A DNA stretch of 21,675 bases from an uncultured Clostridia bacterium. Its GTDB lineage: Bacteria; Bacillota; Clostridia; Christensenellales; Aristaeellaceae. The translations under genes and the position numbers were made by a program. Below, one piece after another: positions 21,550 to 21,675 of the stretch (positions are counted from its first letter, which is position 1; each line of letters opens with the position of its first letter). The stretch covers positions 1 through 21,675 of the forward strand of contig CAKTTL010000045.1 in NCBI GenBank assembly GCA_934615235.1. Direction: 5' to 3'. The notes beneath the pieces were generated by a model. That model saw only the letters and a list, made by a program, of their open reading frames with translations. It was not told the origin of the DNA and did not search any database.

Positions 21550-21675
21550 TTATTCTTTCACTTTCATGCCCAGCGTGGTGTGGCGGACGACGCCGTCGAG
21601 CAGCATCAGCAGCGCCGGCAGGAAGAAGATGACGCTGACCATGCTCACCAGCGCGCCGCGCGCCATCAGCATGCA
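21550..21675 (-). CDS. C-terminal end of MMPL/RND-type membrane transporter (partial)
   Basis: The last 41 residues are in the window and the 5' part lies beyond the right edge. The segment contains LMARGALVSMV and a hydrophobic helix SVIFFLPALLMLLDG, then a short basic tail (MKVKE). This is typical of the last membrane helix of MMPL-family (RND superfamily) exporters of Bacillota, where a RGA...S...VLPALL...D pattern ends the protein. The gene precedes the xxxLxxG protein in the same operon, a pairing seen in this group. Family assignment from such a short fragment is moderately secure. The substrate cannot be told. Confidence 0.75.
   Translation of the reverse strand, partial: CMLMARGALVSMVSVIFFLPALLMLLDGVVRHTTLGMKVKE

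Overview
The window looks like chromosome of a GC-rich member of the Bacillota, probably class Clostridia. The pointers are strong AAGGAGG-type ribosome binding sites, TTGACA/TATAAT-type promoters, a cdaA-cdaR pair, a metNIQ operon, a DUF554 protein, and a Cna-B/SdrD-like surface protein. No genus can be fixed from the sequence alone. No rRNA, tRNA, IS element, phage gene or CRISPR array was seen. All genes lie on the minus strand except one small P-loop gene at 10880-11380.

Layout from left to right. Positions 1-402 hold the end of a 139-bp tandem repeat array and a long hairpin. Positions 403-3802 hold cdaA, cdaR and a membrane protein with an acidic disordered tail, read leftward. An intrinsic terminator separates cdaR from the third gene. 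Positions 3882-7849 are a tightly packed operon: an RNase PH-RdgB fusion, a YfcE-type phosphoesterase and a divergent GH65 protein. Positions 7982-10543 are the methionine importer metN-metI-metQ. It is preceded at 10574-10792 by a consensus promoter, a 24-codon Met/Cys-containing leader ORF and a strong terminator. This looks like a peptide-based transcription attenuator and is the most interesting element here. A divergent P-loop NTPase gene follows.

Positions 11519-16882 encode a secreted protein of about 1,787 residues built from Cna-B/SdrD-like beta-sandwich repeats, with no visible wall anchor. Positions 16948-18209 encode a PAT-type acetyltransferase and a DUF554 membrane protein, overlapping by one base. 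Positions 18293-19527 are a second, larger array of multi-hairpin repeats, including an almost perfect 532-bp higher-order duplication. Positions 19556-21675 encode an exported xxxLxxG-heptad protein and the C-terminus of an MMPL/RND-type transporter.

The repeat arrays and a related short locus at 11389-11501 form one family. It is a set of hairpins placed just downstream of minus-strand stop codons. The apex (TTTC...GAAA) is constant while the lower stems differ between copies but stay complementary. The window's two arrays are in opposite orientation.
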